Positions 17,525 through 26,259 of a DNA stretch of 64,000 nucleotides are shown piece by piece (within the stretch, counting starts at the first letter, position 1; each line of letters begins with the position of its first letter). The stretch lies in contig JADJLL010000001.1 of NCBI GenBank assembly GCA_016710095.1, forward strand, positions 1 to 64,000. Reading direction: 5' to 3'. This DNA is from Candidatus Eiseniibacteriota bacterium (GTDB lineage: Bacteria > Eisenbacteria > RBG-16-71-46). A model generated the notes under the pieces. That model saw nothing but the letters and a program-made list of their open reading frames with translations, searched no databases and was not told the DNA's origin. A program made the position numbers and the translations under genes.

Positions 17525-20500
17525 TTACCTCACGCGCACGAGCCGCGTGCCGTACTCACGGCCGTCCGCCGTCATGCGGACGAAGTAGAGCCCGGCCTCC
17601 GCCGCCCGACCCGCGTCGGTGTTGCCGTCCCACTCGAGTTCGTGCGCGCCCGCGGTCAGCGTGCCGCGCTGCAGCGTGCGCACGAGACGGCCCGCGACGT
17701 CGTACACGCCCGCGTTCACGCGTGCCGCCTGCGTGAGCGAGAGACGGATCTTCGTCCCGCCGCGGCGCCGGGTTCGGCCACGCCCTCACCGCGTCCACCG
17801 ACGCCGGCCGCGGGCGGCTCGACCGCCAGCACCGCGCCGTCCTCGAGCAGGATGTTCGTGCAGCCGATGGTCGTCGGCTCCAGATCACCCTCTTCGTCGA
17901 TCACGTCCACGGTGATCCACTGGTCGGGCAGGTGCGCCCAGACCGGGTAGGAGACCTGGACGTCGACGTCGGTCGAGCCGCCGCCGTCGACCGAGCGCTG
18001 GATCAGGATCGGCTCGCCCGGCGGCAGGCCGTTGAGGCTGACGTACTGCGCCTGCGGCGAGTCACCCACGCGGCCCGGCTTCACCGAGAGCACGAGGATG
18101 CGCGACGTGCCCACCGCGTCGGCGTTCGACACCGTGAAGTGCGCCGTCTTGGAAGAGCCGTGACCCACGCCGATCCAGTCGATCGGATCGAGGATCCACC
18201 ACTTCTTGCTCGCGGTCGCGATACTCGTGCAGTTGAAGCACGTGTGGTTCGTGTTGTTGGTCACGTTGAACACGAAGCAGCCCGTGTTGCCCGGCGTGAG
18301 CCACACCGGGCGGGTGATGGTGACCGTCACGCTCTGGCACGAGCCGGCCGGGATCGTCATCGAGCCCGAGGACGGCGAGTAGGAGGTCGGGCCGTTCACC
18401 GAGCACGTGCCCGCGGGCAGGCCGTTGAGCGACCACGAGTAGTTCATCGACGGCGCCGAGAAGTCGTAGTTGCAGATCGTGAACGTGGCCGTCGCGGAGG
18501 TGGCGTACGGGCCGAAGTTCACGGTCGGCGGAACCTTGCACCACTGCTTACAGATCACCCACGGGTTCCACGGCCCGATCGCCTCGGAGAACGGCAGCGC
18601 ACGGGCGAACACCATGGGCTCGTCGATCCAGCCGCCGAACGCCGACGTGCCGGTCGAGTTGGTCGCAATGCTCAGCGGCGCGTCGTTGCTCACGTCGATC
18701 GGCGTGCCCGAAGGCGCGGGATCGAACGCGCCGAGCAGCGCGCCGTCCAGGTAGACCGCGCCGCCCGGCGCCGCCCGGTGCCGGCGCGCGACCGTGACCG
18801 CCACCGCGTGAGCGCGCCGCCGCCGAGACGACCGGCGACGAGACGTAGATCGGCGGCGACGTGCCCGCCTGCATGCGCACGACCACGCAGCCGTTCTCGA
18901 TCGACAGCGCCCAGCCCTTCGGGCCGGCCGGGCCCGCCACGCGCTTGTCGAACAGGAAGTGCGGTCCGCCGACCTGGTCCAGCAGGAACGCTCGCGACCA
19001 GCGAGAAGTCGCCGGCGTCGCCGAAGTCGAGCGAGGGCGAGTCGGTGACGCGGAGGTGATCGCCCGCGAGGCTGAAGCGCAGCCCCTTGTCCATCGCGAC
19101 CGGGTTGAGGATGGACGCGAGGTCGCCGGAGATCTGCGCCGGGTTGCTGCCCGCGACATCGTGCGCGACCGGTCCGCCGGTGGCTTCGTCGAGCGGCAGC
19201 CACAGCACCCCGGCGTCCGGGAGCTTGCGCACGGCGCCTGCGGCTGCGCGCACGAGCGGCAGTTGCCGAACAGGAAGCCGGGCATGGCCGAGCCGTTGAC
19301 GACGACCGTGTAGCAGCCGCCCGCGGGCTGCGTCTGGTTCCAGCCCGTCGCCCCCAGCTCGCACACCGTGTAGGTGCCGTTGGGCAGGCCCCACGCGTGG
19401 AAGGCGCCGGTGGCGTCGGTGTAGAGCGTGAACGAGCCCGACGGGCCCGGTCACGACGATCGGCCAGCTCGCCAGGCCCACTTCACCCGGATCGTGCTTA
19501 CCGTCGCAGTCTTCGTCCCGGTACTTGCCGCCATGGACCGAGCCGGTGTCGTTCGGGCACGTGATCTCGATGTCGCCGATCTCGAACTTGTCCACGTTGG
19601 CGACATTGCCGTCGTAGTCGAACATCATGCTGACCGCGGTGCTGCCGCCGGCGGGCGGGAAGCCCTGCGCGCCGTAGATGTAGTCGTTCGCGCCGTAATG
19701 AATGGCGTCACCCGTGACCCAGTAGCGCCCTTCGACGCCGCCCGGCACGTACGTGCGGTAGTCGGAGTCCACGCCGCCCGCGCTGCCGTGGTACGGCGGG
19801 CCGACGTAGTTGCCGATGTCGTGCGGGTCCGGGCATCAGGTACCACGTGCCGAGATCGCAGGAGTACTCGAGCATCCGGCCCTGGTGCGCCGTCACGTGC
19901 GGTCTCGTTGAACATGTTGCGTTCGGCGAGCAGCAGGTGGCCCTGCTTCGTGAACGAGATGTCGGAGACCGGGTAGCTGTAGGACAGCGAAGGCAGGACG
20001 GGCACCGTGATGATCAGCGTCTCGGTGGAAGGCACGAAGTTGCCCGAGCCGTCGAGGTCCATGCGCCAGTGGATCACGTTCGGCGGCCCGCGTTCCAGCT
20101 GTCGTGCACCACAGCGAGAAGTAAGCTTGTTGTCCGTGTGCCACTGCACGGCCCACACGCGCTCACCCATGGGCGCGAAGCCGGGCAGGCCGTTGTCGGG
20201 CGACATGGATCGTACGAGCCCAGGATCGCGCCGCTCATGTCGAGGCGGTAGATCTTGCCGTCCTCGAAGTTGGACACGAAGAGCAGCTCGTGCACCGGGT
20301 CGTACGTGATGTTGCCCAGCCCGGCATGGCTTCCGTCGGGTTACCGACGTAGGCGGGATCCAACACGTTGGGCAGGTTCGCGAACACGCTCACGTAGCCC
20401 GTGGTGCGGTCGATCTTGAACACCGTGCCCATGGTGGCGCCGGGCAGGAGGCTTTGCGCGTCCATGTTGTAGCTGGACGAGGCGCACACGTAGATGTTGC

Positions 20501-20870
20501 CGCGGTCGTCGAGCGTGATCCCGAACACCGTGCCGAGCGTGTCGACCTGCCAGCCGCCGAAGCCCGAGCCGCCGACGCGGCCGTGGTAGCGCTGCATGTT
20601 CGCCCAGTTCGTGTTCATCGCCGGCACGTTCGTGCTCAGGTCGAAGAGGCTGACGACGTAGTCCGTGCCCAGGAAGCCCTGATAGGTGCCCACGGCGATC
20701 CGCTTGCCCGTGAAGTGGTTCGAGTACGCGGTGTCCGTGTACGCGGGGGCGAGCCCGGAGCAGCGGCCGTCGGCGCACTCCTCCGGGTTGCCGGCCGCGG
20801 CGGCGGGCGAGTGGGTGGCGCCGAGGAGCAGCGCGGCGAACAGGAATGCGGCGAACGGCGAGCTTCGCAT
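17525..20870 (-). pseudogene. Large secreted multidomain protein (NHL-like, SdrD B-like, LamG-like, FlgD-like tail), many frameshifts
   Basis: One protein of about 1,100 residues can be followed across all three frames with at least ten frame changes. ATG 20870, preceded by AGGAGA, starts a signal peptide (FAAFLFAALLLGATHSPAAA). Next come segments like a beta-propeller reporting protein (GTVFGITLDDRGNIYVCASS, GNITYDPVHELLFVSNFEDG), an SdrD B-like module near 19300-19500 (DEDCDGKHDPGEVGL, LPNGTYTVCELGATGWNQTQ), a LamG-like module near 18600-19200 (AMDKGLRFSLAGDHLRVTDS), choice-of-anchor Ig-like modules near 17950-18550, and the FlgD-like sorting tail ending LYFVRMTADGREYGTRLVRV. No in-frame stops occur inside the matching stretches, so indel errors are as likely as decay. 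The gene faces away from the sigma/anti-sigma operon across a mirrored repeat. Confidence 0.7.
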
Positions 20871-20988
20871 GGGTTCTCCTCTGAGCGGGCGCGAGCGGCC
20901 CGGTCGGGCGAGGGGCGGCGGGCCAGGGATGGCCGTGACGGCGTGGGCCGTCACACTGGGGACTTCGGCCCAACCCCCGCCATCTAAC

Positions 20989-21130
20989 GGGTGGTGCTCG
21001 GAAGATTGGTGAGGGGGCGTTCCAGCCCGTTTCCCGGCGGGGACTCGCGTCGAAAATGGGGGAATCTCGCGTCGTGCCGGATGGAAGCCGGGGCCCGGAA
21101 AGGCCCTCACCAATCATCCGAGCACAACCC
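20989..21130. repeat. Mirrored 27-bp elements (inverted repeat, 88-bp spacer)
   Basis: Arms at 20989-21015 and 21104-21130 are inverted copies matching at 25 of 27 positions. Read outward, both contain CTCACCAATCWTCCGAGCAC, once toward the secreted-protein gene and once toward the sigma factor gene. The right arm ends six bases before a TTGACG -35 element, the position of an activator or upstream-promoter site. Distance and symmetry fit a shared regulatory element of two divergent promoters. Confidence 0.75.
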
Positions 21131-21136
21131 TCGTGC

Positions 21137-21166
21137 TTGACGGGGCGGACCGTGGCCACCGAATCT
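21137..21166 (+). promoter_or_regulatory. Probable promoter of the sigma/anti-sigma operon
   Basis: TTGACG at 21137-21142, 18 bases, then GAATCT at 21161-21166, followed by GCG. It resembles the promoters at 40026 and 52892 (TTGAC, 18 bases, TAnCCT then GCG). The expected transcript start near 21173 favours a translation start at 21175 or 21196 over the GTG at 21133. Confidence 0.4.
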
Positions 21167-21174
21167 GCGCGGGA

Positions 21175-21768
21175 ATGAACCCGAATGTGCAGCGTATGTC
21201 AGACGCCAGTCCGCCGGACGATGACCTCATCACCCGGTCCGCACGTGGCGACCAGAAGGCGTTCGCCGAGATCATCCGCCGCTACCAGCGGTCGGTGTAT
21301 CGGGTGGCGTACGCGCTGACTCGCAACACGTCGGACGCCGACGACCTGGCGCAGGAGACGTTCGTGCGCGCCTGGGGCGCGATCGGCCGGTTCGAGATCG
21401 GACAGCCGCTCTACCCCTGGCTCGCGCGGATCTGCACGAACCAGGCGTTCTCGCTGTTCCGCCACCGCAAGCGGCGCCCCGAGACGCCCATCGAACCCCT
21501 GGTGGAAGCCGGTCACCAGTGGGGAGTGGACGACGATCCGGCGGACCACACCGCCCGCAGCGAGCGCGACGAGTCCATTCGCGAATGCTTCGCGGAACTC
21601 CCGCCCGAGTACCAGGCGGTGCTGGCCCTTCGAGTGATGCAGGACCTGAGCTACGACGAAATCGCAAAGACCCTGAACGTGCCGATCGGCACGGTGATGT
21701 CGCGCCTCTCTCGCGCGCGGGTCGAGCTGAAGAAACGCATGCAGCAGCGCAGTGGGGATGTCACATGA
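21175..21768 (+). CDS. RNA polymerase sigma factor, ECF (RpoE-like) family
   Basis: About 197 residues with both ECF regions. Region 2 reads DQKAFAEIIRRYQRSVYRVA then DADDLAQETFVRAW, the core polymerase-binding and -10 recognition segment; region 4 reads LPPEYQAVLALRVMQDLSYD then EIAKTLNVPIGTVMSRLSRA, the helix-turn-helix for the -35 element. The family directs transcription in response to envelope or other stress. It is coupled by an ATGA overlap to a membrane anti-sigma factor. Three starts are possible (GTG 21133, ATG 21175, ATG 21196); 21133 overlaps the predicted promoter, and neither ATG has a good ribosome-binding site. The mirrored repeat upstream suggests shared or autoregulated control with the divergent secreted protein. 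Confidence 0.9.
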   Translation: MNPNVQRMSDASPPDDDLITRSARGDQKAFAEIIRRYQRSVYRVAYALTRNTSDADDLAQETFVRAWGAIGRFEIGQPLYPWLARICTNQAFSLFRHRKRRPETPIEPLVEAGHQWGVDDDPADHTARSERDESIRECFAELPPEYQAVLALRVMQDLSYDEIAKTLNVPIGTVMSRLSRARVELKKRMQQRSGDVT

Positions 21769-23261
21769 GCCACCTCAGCGACGATCAGCTTTCGGCGCGC
21801 CTCGACATTTCGGGCGACGCCGACGCGGCAGCCGCGGCAGCGGCCGACCGGCATTTGGCGGATTGCGCCGAGTGCCGCGAGCGGCTCGCGGCGCTGTCCG
21901 AGCTGGACGCGTCACTCAAGGGCGCGCTCACGCACGATCCGGGTGACGCGTACTTCGCGTCGTTCGCGGACCGTGTCACCGCGCGCATCGCGGCCACCCC
22001 GGCCGAGGCGCCTGCCCAGGCCGCGGCGGCTCCCGCGCGCGGCGCCGTCCGGACATCCGGCGGCGGCGGCTTCTTCGGATGGCTGCTCTCGCCGCGCGGG
22101 CTCACGCTCGCGGGCAGCATGGCGGGGGTCGCGGTCGTCGCGGCGCTCGCCTACGTGCTCACGCGCGACGGCGGCGCGGATCGCTTCGCGCAGCAGGTCG
22201 CGCCGAAGTCCGAAGTCGGCGCCACGGCCGACGCGCAGCCTCCGGCCGAAACGCAGTCCGCGCCCGCGACGACGGAAGCGCCGGCTCCGCAGTCCGACGA
22301 AGCGACGCCGACGCCGGCTCCCGCCGCGCGCAAGGAAGCGGCGACCTCGGCCACTCCGGCCCCGGTCGCGCGCACGATGCCTTCGGCCCGCGCGCAGGAA
22401 GTGCGCACGGACGCCTCCGGCGAACCGGTCGCCGTGCGGAACCGCGAACTCCCGCAGGGCCGCTCGCTCTCGGCGAGCGCACCCACCACCAGCTCGAGCG
22501 GGCCCGCGCGCGTGCAGAAGCCGCAGACGGTCTCGCCCATGGGCGGCACGCCGGCGCAGCGCGCGCCGGAGACCGCCGAGTCCGCCGCGCCTCCAGCGCC
22601 GCCGGCCACTCGCACCGTCCCGCAGGCGACCACGTTCGCCGCACCGCCGACGTCGACGCCGACACTCGCGAAGCCCGTTGCGCCGCCGACGCCCGCGCCG
22701 AACCCGACGCCGACCAAGTCGCGCTTCGACGTGAGCAAGCTGTTCGAGAAGGCGAAGGCCGGCGCAGCCGGCACGACGAGCACGCCGCAGGCGCCGCAGT
22801 CGCAGTCGCAGGGCTTCGCCTCGCCGCCCGCCGCGAACGATGCCGCCGCGCCGAGCGTGACGGCCCCGGTCACGCCGCCGATGTCGCAGCCTTCGCTCGA
22901 AGGCGCCAAGGGCGGCAACGCCCGCCGCGCGAACGAGTCCAACTTCCGCGCGTCGGCGTACGACATGGCCGCCGGCCGCGCGCGTGAGGCCGAAGCGATC
23001 GCTGCGCGCACGCACGTCGCGACCGACTGGGACCGCGCCGCCGCCGCGTGGCGACAGGCCGCGCAGGTCGCGGGCGAGCCCGGGCAGGAGCGCGCCTCAC
23101 GACGCGCCGAAGCCGAAGCGCGCATGACCGCGTGGCGCACGGAGCCGAACGAACTGCGCCGCGTCGCCGCCCGGTCCGCGGTGCGTGGCTGGATCGCGGT
23201 CGCCGAACCCGGCGCCGACCAGGAAACCGCGAAGAAGCTCGAAGCCGAACTCGGGCGCTGA
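21765..23261 (+). CDS. Zinc-finger transmembrane anti-sigma factor with long Pro/Ala-rich extracytoplasmic part
   Basis: A 498-residue protein. The N-terminus has the zinc-binding anti-sigma motif H-x3-C-x2-C in RHLADCAECRERLAAL, near residue 27, which should hold the sigma factor encoded just upstream. One membrane helix follows near residue 117 (GLTLAGSMAGVAVVAALAYV). The remaining about 360 residues are outside the cytoplasm: a low-complexity stretch rich in Pro, Ala, Thr and Ser, then a charged alpha-helical end (ARRANESNFRASAYDMAAGR, RAAAAWRQAAQVAGEPGQE) that looks like a short helical repeat. The long linker could cross the periplasm or cell wall. ATG 21765 overlaps the sigma gene stop. 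The gene ends at a strong bidirectional hairpin. Confidence 0.88.
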   Translation: MSHLSDDQLSARLDISGDADAAAAAAADRHLADCAECRERLAALSELDASLKGALTHDPGDAYFASFADRVTARIAATPAEAPAQAAAAPARGAVRTSGGGGFFGWLLSPRGLTLAGSMAGVAVVAALAYVLTRDGGADRFAQQVAPKSEVGATADAQPPAETQSAPATTEAPAPQSDEATPTPAPAARKEAATSATPAPVARTMPSARAQEVRTDASGEPVAVRNRELPQGRSLSASAPTTSSSGPARVQKPQTVSPMGGTPAQRAPETAESAAPPAPPATRTVPQATTFAAPPTSTPTLAKPVAPPTPAPNPTPTKSRFDVSKLFEKAKAGAAGTTSTPQAPQSQSQGFASPPAANDAAAPSVTAPVTPPMSQPSLEGAKGGNARRANESNFRASAYDMAAGRAREAEAIAARTHVATDWDRAAAAWRQAAQVAGEPGQERASRRAEAEARMTAWRTEPNELRRVAARSAVRGWIAVAEPGADQETAKKLEAELGR

Positions 23262-23284
23262 CGCACGCGCGGGGCAAACGGGAA

Positions 23285-23321
23285 ACGGGCGGCGCGGGAA
23301 TCGAAATCCCGCGCCGCCCGT
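23285..23321. terminator. Bidirectional terminator between convergent operons
   Basis: A perfect 15-bp stem, starting ACGGGCGGCG and closed by a 7-base loop (ATCGAAA), lies between the end of the anti-sigma gene and the end of the leftward secreted-protein operon. TCTTCGTTT follows on the plus strand and a T-rich TTTCCCGTTT on the minus strand. Confidence 0.8.
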
Positions 23322-23342
23322 CTTCGTTTCGCCGAGACGCGA

Positions 23343-24152
23343 TCACCGCACGACGACGAGCCTCCGCTGCGCCACGCGCGTGCCGCTCTCGAGGCGCGCG
23401 AAGTACACGCCCACCGGAACGCGCGAGCCCGCGCCGTCGCGCAGGTCCCACGAGGGCGCGTGCGTGCCCGCGTCGAGCACGCCGTCCTCGAGCACGCGCA
23501 CGAGCCGTCCGTCGAGCGCGTACACGGCGAGCCGTGCGCGCGACGAGGACGGAAGCGTGAACGCGAGCCGCGTGGCCGAACGAGCGGGTGAGGGCGACGC
23601 CGGAGCGAGCGCGAACGGCACGCCCTCCGGACCGCCGACGCCCGTGGTGCCGTTGCGCACGCGCACCACGCCGCCCGAGGGGATCGAAGCGGGCGTCCCG
23701 TCGTTGAACCAGAAGTGCTCGAACTCGAGCGGCATGTTCGTGCCGAGCGGCGCGCCCGGCAGGATCACGAGCCGCAACGTGACGATGCGCGTGGACGCCG
23801 AAGCGAGCGGCGGCGCGCCGGCGGCCGCGAGAGCCACGAAGGACGCGTTCGCGTTCACGAACGGCGCGCCCCACGGCTGCAGCATCCCGTCGTTGAGCAC
23901 GGTCGCGCTCTGCACGATCGCGGGATCGAGCGGGATCCGGAAGTCCACCGAGTAGATGCCGAGCCCGGTCGGCGCGACGGACGCCGTGATCGGCACGTCC
24001 ACCGTTCCGCCCGGCGCCACGTCCTTCACCGGGATCGAGACCGTGATGGGCACCGCCGCGGCGGGCGACGCGCCGCCGAGCGCGAGCGCGACGAGCGCCG
24101 CGCCGGCGAAGCGCGGCAGGAGGAGCCGAAGAGAAACGCGCGTGAGGTTCAT
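23343..24152 (-). CDS. Secreted protein: one cohesin-like module plus FlgD-like tail
   Basis: A 269-residue protein. Signal peptide at residues 1-33 (LLLPRFAGAALVALALGG, cleavage after AAA). Residues about 35-165 follow the cohesin/CBM-like jelly-roll pattern: PGGTVDVPITASV, LGIYSVDFRIPLDPAIVQSA, then a late strand RIVTLRLVILPGAPLGTNMP. Residues about 180-269 form the FlgD-like Ig tail, with LAVYALDGRLVRVLEDGVLD and the ending VGVYFARLESG to RLVVVR, a type A C-terminal sorting signal in FCB bacteria. ATG 24152 overlaps the stop of the preceding gene by four bases. Together with the two upstream genes it forms a secreted-protein operon. Binding to the dockerin encoded at 27.0-27.2 kb is a reasonable but unproven idea. 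Confidence 0.8.
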   Translation of the reverse strand: MNLTRVSLRLLLPRFAGAALVALALGGASPAAAVPITVSIPVKDVAPGGTVDVPITASVAPTGLGIYSVDFRIPLDPAIVQSATVLNDGMLQPWGAPFVNANASFVALAAAGAPPLASASTRIVTLRLVILPGAPLGTNMPLEFEHFWFNDGTPASIPSGGVVRVRNGTTGVGGPEGVPFALAPASPSPARSATRLAFTLPSSSRARLAVYALDGRLVRVLEDGVLDAGTHAPSWDLRDGAGSRVPVGVYFARLESGTRVAQRRLVVVR

Positions 24153-26230
24153 GAGCGCCTCGTGGAGAGCACGACGAGTTTGCGGGAGAGCGTCTGCCCG
24201 CCCGAGACGAGCCGCACGAAGTAGATGCCCGCGTCCACGCCGAGCCCGCGCGCGTCGCGGCCATCCCACGCGGCGTCGTGACGGCCCGGAGCCATGGCGC
24301 CGTCCACGAGCGTGCGCACGCAGCGGCCGTCCACACCGAAGATCGCGAGCTGCACGCGCTCGCCGCCCGGCACGCTCGACGGCAGCGTGAACGGAATGCG
24401 GCAGCCCGAACGCACCGGATTCGGCGCGCTCTCGCCGAGCGCGAACGCGAGCGCGCCGCCGTCTTCGACGTCCGCGAGGTTGCGCACCTGGATCACGCCG
24501 CTCACGACCTGCGCGTCCGGATCACCCTCGTTGAAGATCAGCTGCGACACCGTGAGCGGGATGTTCGTGCCGGAGACGGCCGACGCGGACACGTCGAACT
24601 CGAGCATGCACAGCTCGAGCGCCGCGTCGTCGAACGGTGTTTCGCCCGCCGCCGCGATCGTGATCGAGTTGGGCGTCGTGACGCGTACGCCCGGATTCGC
24701 GCCCCACTCGGACCACAGCGACGAGTTCGTCGTGCGCGCGCCCGTGATGCCCGTGCCCGACCACGTCACCTTGAGCTGTTCCGAAACGATGCCGAGCGCG
24801 CCGACACCGCGATCGGAGAGCAGCGGCACGCGCACCGTCGTGCCGGGCCGCGTGGTCACCGTGCCGAGCGTCGCCTTGAAGTCGTAGACGCGCACGAGCG
24901 TGTTGACGTCGGTCGAGCCGATGTTGTCCGTCGCGCGCACCTGCGTGACGCCGCTGTGCGCGGCGGTGAGCAGGCCCGTGGGGCTGATGGTCGCGACGGC
25001 GGGATTCAGTACCGTCCACGTGAGCGGGAGCGACGGCGAGCCCGACACGGCCATCTGCTGCGTCTGGCCCGCGAGCAGCGTGACCTGGTCGGGGCTCACG
25101 TTGATCGGAGGCAGCGGGCTGACGGTGATCGTGCCGTTCGTGGGCTTCGCGACGAGCGTCTCGTTGAAGAGCGCGCTCGTGAGCGCGAGCCCCGAACTGC
25201 CCGAGGTCGTCGTCGAGGCCGTGAACGTCACGTAGCAGAGCACGCCCGAGCCGTTCAGGTCGGTGCCGCCCGCGAAATCCACCGTGCACAGGTTGGACGA
25301 GCCGCCGATCGAAACAGTGCCCCAGCCGTTCAGCAGCGTGCCGGGCGGCGTCGTGACCGAGTACGAGGCGACCATGTTGCCGAACCACGACAGCGTGAAC
25401 TGTCCCGAACGAACGCCGAGTCCCGCGAGCGACGTGACGGTGATCGGCACCGCGACCGTCTGCCCGAGCGGCGTGACGCCGGCGCCGGCCGTGAGTCCCA
25501 TGCCGCGGATCGAGATCACGCCGGTCGTCGTGGACGAGTGCAGCGCGGCGTCGGTTCCGGTCACGGTGACCGTGCCGGGCGCCACGCCGGTGAGCAGGCC
25601 CGTTGCCGAGATCGTCGCGACCGCGGGATTGCTCGTCTGCCAGCTCATCGGATTCGTGACCGAACCGCTCGCGGTGAACTGGAGCGTCTGCCCGCGGATC
25701 AACTCGCCCACGTCGGGCGAGACGTCGATCTGCGGCGTGGTGTTCACGGTGAGCGTGCCGTTCGTCGTGGTCGCCGTGGGCGAGCCTTCGTTCAGCACGA
25801 CGTTGCTCAACACGAGCGACGACGCCGTGGCGTTCAGCTGCGCCGGGTTGATGAGGAATCGGACCTTGAAGAGCGATCCGGACCCGGTGAGCACCGTGGT
25901 GCCGGCGCTCGAGAACGACACGCGGGTGACGCCCCCGACGCTGGCCACGGCCCACGCGGGCGTGTTCCAGCCCGCGGCGCCGGAGATCGTGCCGGTGTTG
26001 ACGACGTCCACGACGGAGATGATCGCCGGGTTGTACGCGAGGCTCATCTGCGCGGACAGCACGCCGAGCCCGGTCATGCTGGCGGTGTTGATGTCCACGT
26101 CCACGGTCTGGCCGGCGAGGCCGCTGTTGCTCGCGACCGAGAGCGCGACGGCTCCCGCGACGCCGGAGCCGGCGGCCGAAGCCGCCAGAGCCAGCGCCCA
26201 CGCGAGCACGAATGTGCGAAGTCGTTTCAT
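24149..26230 (-). CDS. Secreted protein with three cohesin-like and two bacterial Ig-like (BIG2) modules, FlgD-like tail
   Basis: A 693-residue exported protein. The signal peptide ends near residue 28 (SAAGSGVAGAVA). Three cohesin-like modules are visible: residues about 29-165 (LAGQTVDVDINTASMTGLGV, MSLAYNPAIISVVDV), about 245-380 (LGQTVAVPITVTSLAGLGVR) and about 465-595 (RPGTTVRVPLLSDRGVGALG). Between them are two BIG2-type Ig folds with the typical NPAVATISATGLLTGVAPGT and NPAVATISPTGLLTAAHSGV. The FlgD-like tail starts near residue 605 and ends LYFVRLVSGGQ-type with KLVVLSTRRS. A good AAAGGGGA site precedes ATG 26230. It is 29 bases downstream of the beta-helix gene and overlaps the next gene. 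No enzymatic domain is present, so a scaffold or adhesin role is inferred. Confidence 0.82.
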   Translation of the reverse strand: MKRLRTFVLAWALALAASAAGSGVAGAVALSVASNSGLAGQTVDVDINTASMTGLGVLSAQMSLAYNPAIISVVDVVNTGTISGAAGWNTPAWAVASVGGVTRVSFSSAGTTVLTGSGSLFKVRFLINPAQLNATASSLVLSNVVLNEGSPTATTTNGTLTVNTTPQIDVSPDVGELIRGQTLQFTASGSVTNPMSWQTSNPAVATISATGLLTGVAPGTVTVTGTDAALHSSTTTGVISIRGMGLTAGAGVTPLGQTVAVPITVTSLAGLGVRSGQFTLSWFGNMVASYSVTTPPGTLLNGWGTVSIGGSSNLCTVDFAGGTDLNGSGVLCYVTFTASTTTSGSSGLALTSALFNETLVAKPTNGTITVSPLPPINVSPDQVTLLAGQTQQMAVSGSPSLPLTWTVLNPAVATISPTGLLTAAHSGVTQVRATDNIGSTDVNTLVRVYDFKATLGTVTTRPGTTVRVPLLSDRGVGALGIVSEQLKVTWSGTGITGARTTNSSLWSEWGANPGVRVTTPNSITIAAAGETPFDDAALELCMLEFDVSASAVSGTNIPLTVSQLIFNEGDPDAQVVSGVIQVRNLADVEDGGALAFALGESAPNPVRSGCRIPFTLPSSVPGGERVQLAIFGVDGRCVRTLVDGAMAPGRHDAAWDGRDARGLGVDAGIYFVRLVSGGQTLSRKLVVLSTRRS

Positions 26231-26259
26231 GACGTCGTCCCCTTTCCCTCGCGCCCGCG

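Larger units (their letters stand above)
20871..21174. other. Divergent intergenic region
   Basis: About 300 bases between the start of the leftward secreted-protein gene and the rightward sigma factor gene. It contains the two arms of the inverted repeat at 20989-21130 and the likely sigma gene promoter at 21137-21166. No additional gene is seen. Confidence 0.55.

Noticed and set aside
17525..20870. Programmed ribosomal frameshifting as explanation of the frame switches
   Set aside because: There are more than ten switches in both directions and no shared slippery heptamer followed by a structure.
21133..21175. GTG 21133 as start of the sigma factor
   Set aside because: It would place the first codons on top of the predicted promoter, and the extra residues do not resemble sigma factor N-termini.
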